Shown in pieces: positions 63,088-64,000 of a stretch of 64,000 nt of DNA. Numbering within the stretch: position 1 is the first letter of the stretch; the number at the start of each line of letters is the position of its first letter. The position numbers and the translations under genes are program-made. Source of the DNA: Callipepla californica brunnescens (taxonomy: Eukaryota > Chordata > Aves > Galliformes > Odontophoridae). The notes beneath the pieces are model-generated. The model made no database searches, was not told the origin of the DNA, and saw only the letters and a list, made by a program, of their open reading frames with translations. The stretch spans positions 22,343,937 through 22,407,936 of the forward strand of contig JALIRH010000002.1 of assembly GCA_023055505.1 (NCBI GenBank). The letters run 5' to 3'.

Positions 63088-64000
63088 GTATTGCACAGTT
63101 CAGTGATCTGGAAAGTATTTCAAACCATATTGTTGCTAGGTCACAGATGTGTGTTACAGTTTTTCTTTTTAAGAGAGTCAGGAAAATGAATAACATTTAA
63201 AGGTTTCTTTCCATAGCATGGTGGATGGAATTGCGTTTGAGGATATGGTTTGGCTATTCACAGGAGCTGTCAGTTCTCTAATTCTGTAATCACTGTTGTT
63301 TGTTTTATATTTTTGGTTTGTAGATACAGAAGCTTTTACCAACTAAGTCTTGGGACTTTGGATTATAAACATAATAATGCCTTGTGCTCCTAAAAAGCTA
63401 GTTTTTTGCAGATTTTTGCATGCTGCAAATCTCAGCAATGTCAGGCATTCCTACCAGCCCTTCTAACCCGCTGCTTAATGTTACTACACAATGAGATTGT
63501 GACACTGTCATGCAAGTAAAAGGCTAATCTTTCTCTTCTGGTTCCATTTGCCAGTACAGACAAGATGTCTTACTAAGGACTTATGCATATGCTATAAGAA
63601 AGACAAGATAAAACCTCATTCAGGACTCTTAATAAGTATCACATTAATGTACATAATAGGAACCAGGAAAGTAAAGTCTTCTTTGAGGTCAGGAAGTTAT
63701 GTTGGTGCTCACCTACAAGTAACTACCTCCTCTGAACAGCCACAGTCACGTTGCATTCACAGAGCATGTTGCGTTCTGTTTTGGTTTTGCTGTAGAGGTG
63801 AGATGTTTATTGTTCACCTTTTTTTGTCTTCATTGTCAGCGTGTAGATGGGCAGTTTATGTTATTTTATTCAGTGAGTATAAATGTTCCTAGCCATTCTG
63901 TTGTCCTGAAGCACTAGGATTCTCAAAGGGTTTGTTTCCATGTTTTTCCCCTTCGTGGTTAGCTCTGTCAGATGGGCTTTGTGCAGATAGTATAGCTGTT
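63088..64000 (+). other. RUNX1T1: Start of RUNX1T1 intron 4 (incomplete)
   Basis: Intron sequence following exon 4; the next exon is not in the window. A 114-codon frame at 63548-63892 matches nothing known to me. No repeats or regulatory motifs of note seen. Confidence 0.85.

Larger units (their letters stand above)
16171..64000 (+). other. RUNX1T1: RUNX1T1 gene, 5' part (truncated by window end)
   Basis: Gene-level entry. The coding exons at 16256-16343, 57256-57393, 61004-61245 and 62998-63087 join without a frame break into 186 residues that I recognise as the N-terminal third of RUNX1T1 (MTG8/ETO). The family, known from mammals, is a nuclear corepressor scaffold without DNA-binding activity of its own. 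It oligomerises through NHR2 and recruits NCoR/SMRT, mSin3 and histone deacetylases to E-proteins and other factors. Only NHR1 is encoded here; NHR2, NHR3 and the MYND domain (about 418 further residues in the 604-residue human MTG8b form) lie to the right. Two alternative first exons (1b at 16.2 kb, 1a at 31.1 kb) are visible and a third is possible. Non-coding exons upstream of 1b may lie in bases 1-16170 or outside the window. Confidence 0.95.

Noticed and set aside
1..64000. CR1 LINEs, endogenous retroviruses, tRNA or rRNA genes, CRISPR arrays
   Set aside because: Looked for characteristic ends, tails and repeat spacing on both strands and recognised none; old degraded fragments could still be missed by eye.

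Overview
The window is vertebrate genomic DNA. It carries the 5' part of one protein-coding gene on the + strand, RUNX1T1 (also called MTG8 or ETO), a MTG-family transcriptional corepressor. The organism is probably a bird or other sauropsid. The encoded protein is, as far as I can recall, almost identical to the mammalian one. The introns are long GT-AG introns, and I recognise no Alu, L1 or similar mammalian interspersed repeats. The species assignment is inference; the gene assignment rests on the translated exons.

Layout. Bases 1-16170 hold no recognisable coding exon: they are 5' flank or an upstream intron, with a small CpG cluster near 7.8 kb and some conserved-looking non-coding sequence. 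The first coding exon (MTG8b-type N-terminus, 29 residues) lies at 16171-16343. A 40.9-kb intron follows. Inside it, at about 30.9-31.15 kb, is a second alternative first exon (MTG8a-type, contributing Met-Pro plus one base) in a CpG-richer promoter-like region. A third, weaker candidate for a non-coding first exon ends at a strong donor at 55570. Common exon 2 (57256-57393), exon 3 (61004-61245) and exon 4 (62998-63087) follow, all with compatible phases. Joined from exon 1b, the window encodes residues 1-186: the alternative N-terminus, a Pro/Ser/Thr-rich linker and most of the NHR1/TAFH domain. NHR2, NHR3 and the MYND zinc finger (NHR4) must lie beyond the right edge.

The rest is intronic. 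It holds microsatellites ((CT)n/(TA)n, (AAT)n, (TG)n, (TTTA)n), homopolymer tracts, a strong G-quadruplex-type sequence, and several perfect palindromes or paired transcription-factor-like sites that could be regulatory. I see no RNA gene, CRISPR array, intact transposon or second protein-coding gene. The most useful non-routine points are the alternative-promoter architecture, the symmetric exon 2 with weak splice sites, a 62-codon cysteine-rich upstream ORF before the MTG8a start, and a short two-helix membrane-like ORF at 21.0-21.2 kb that I cannot identify. No novel biological system is evident.
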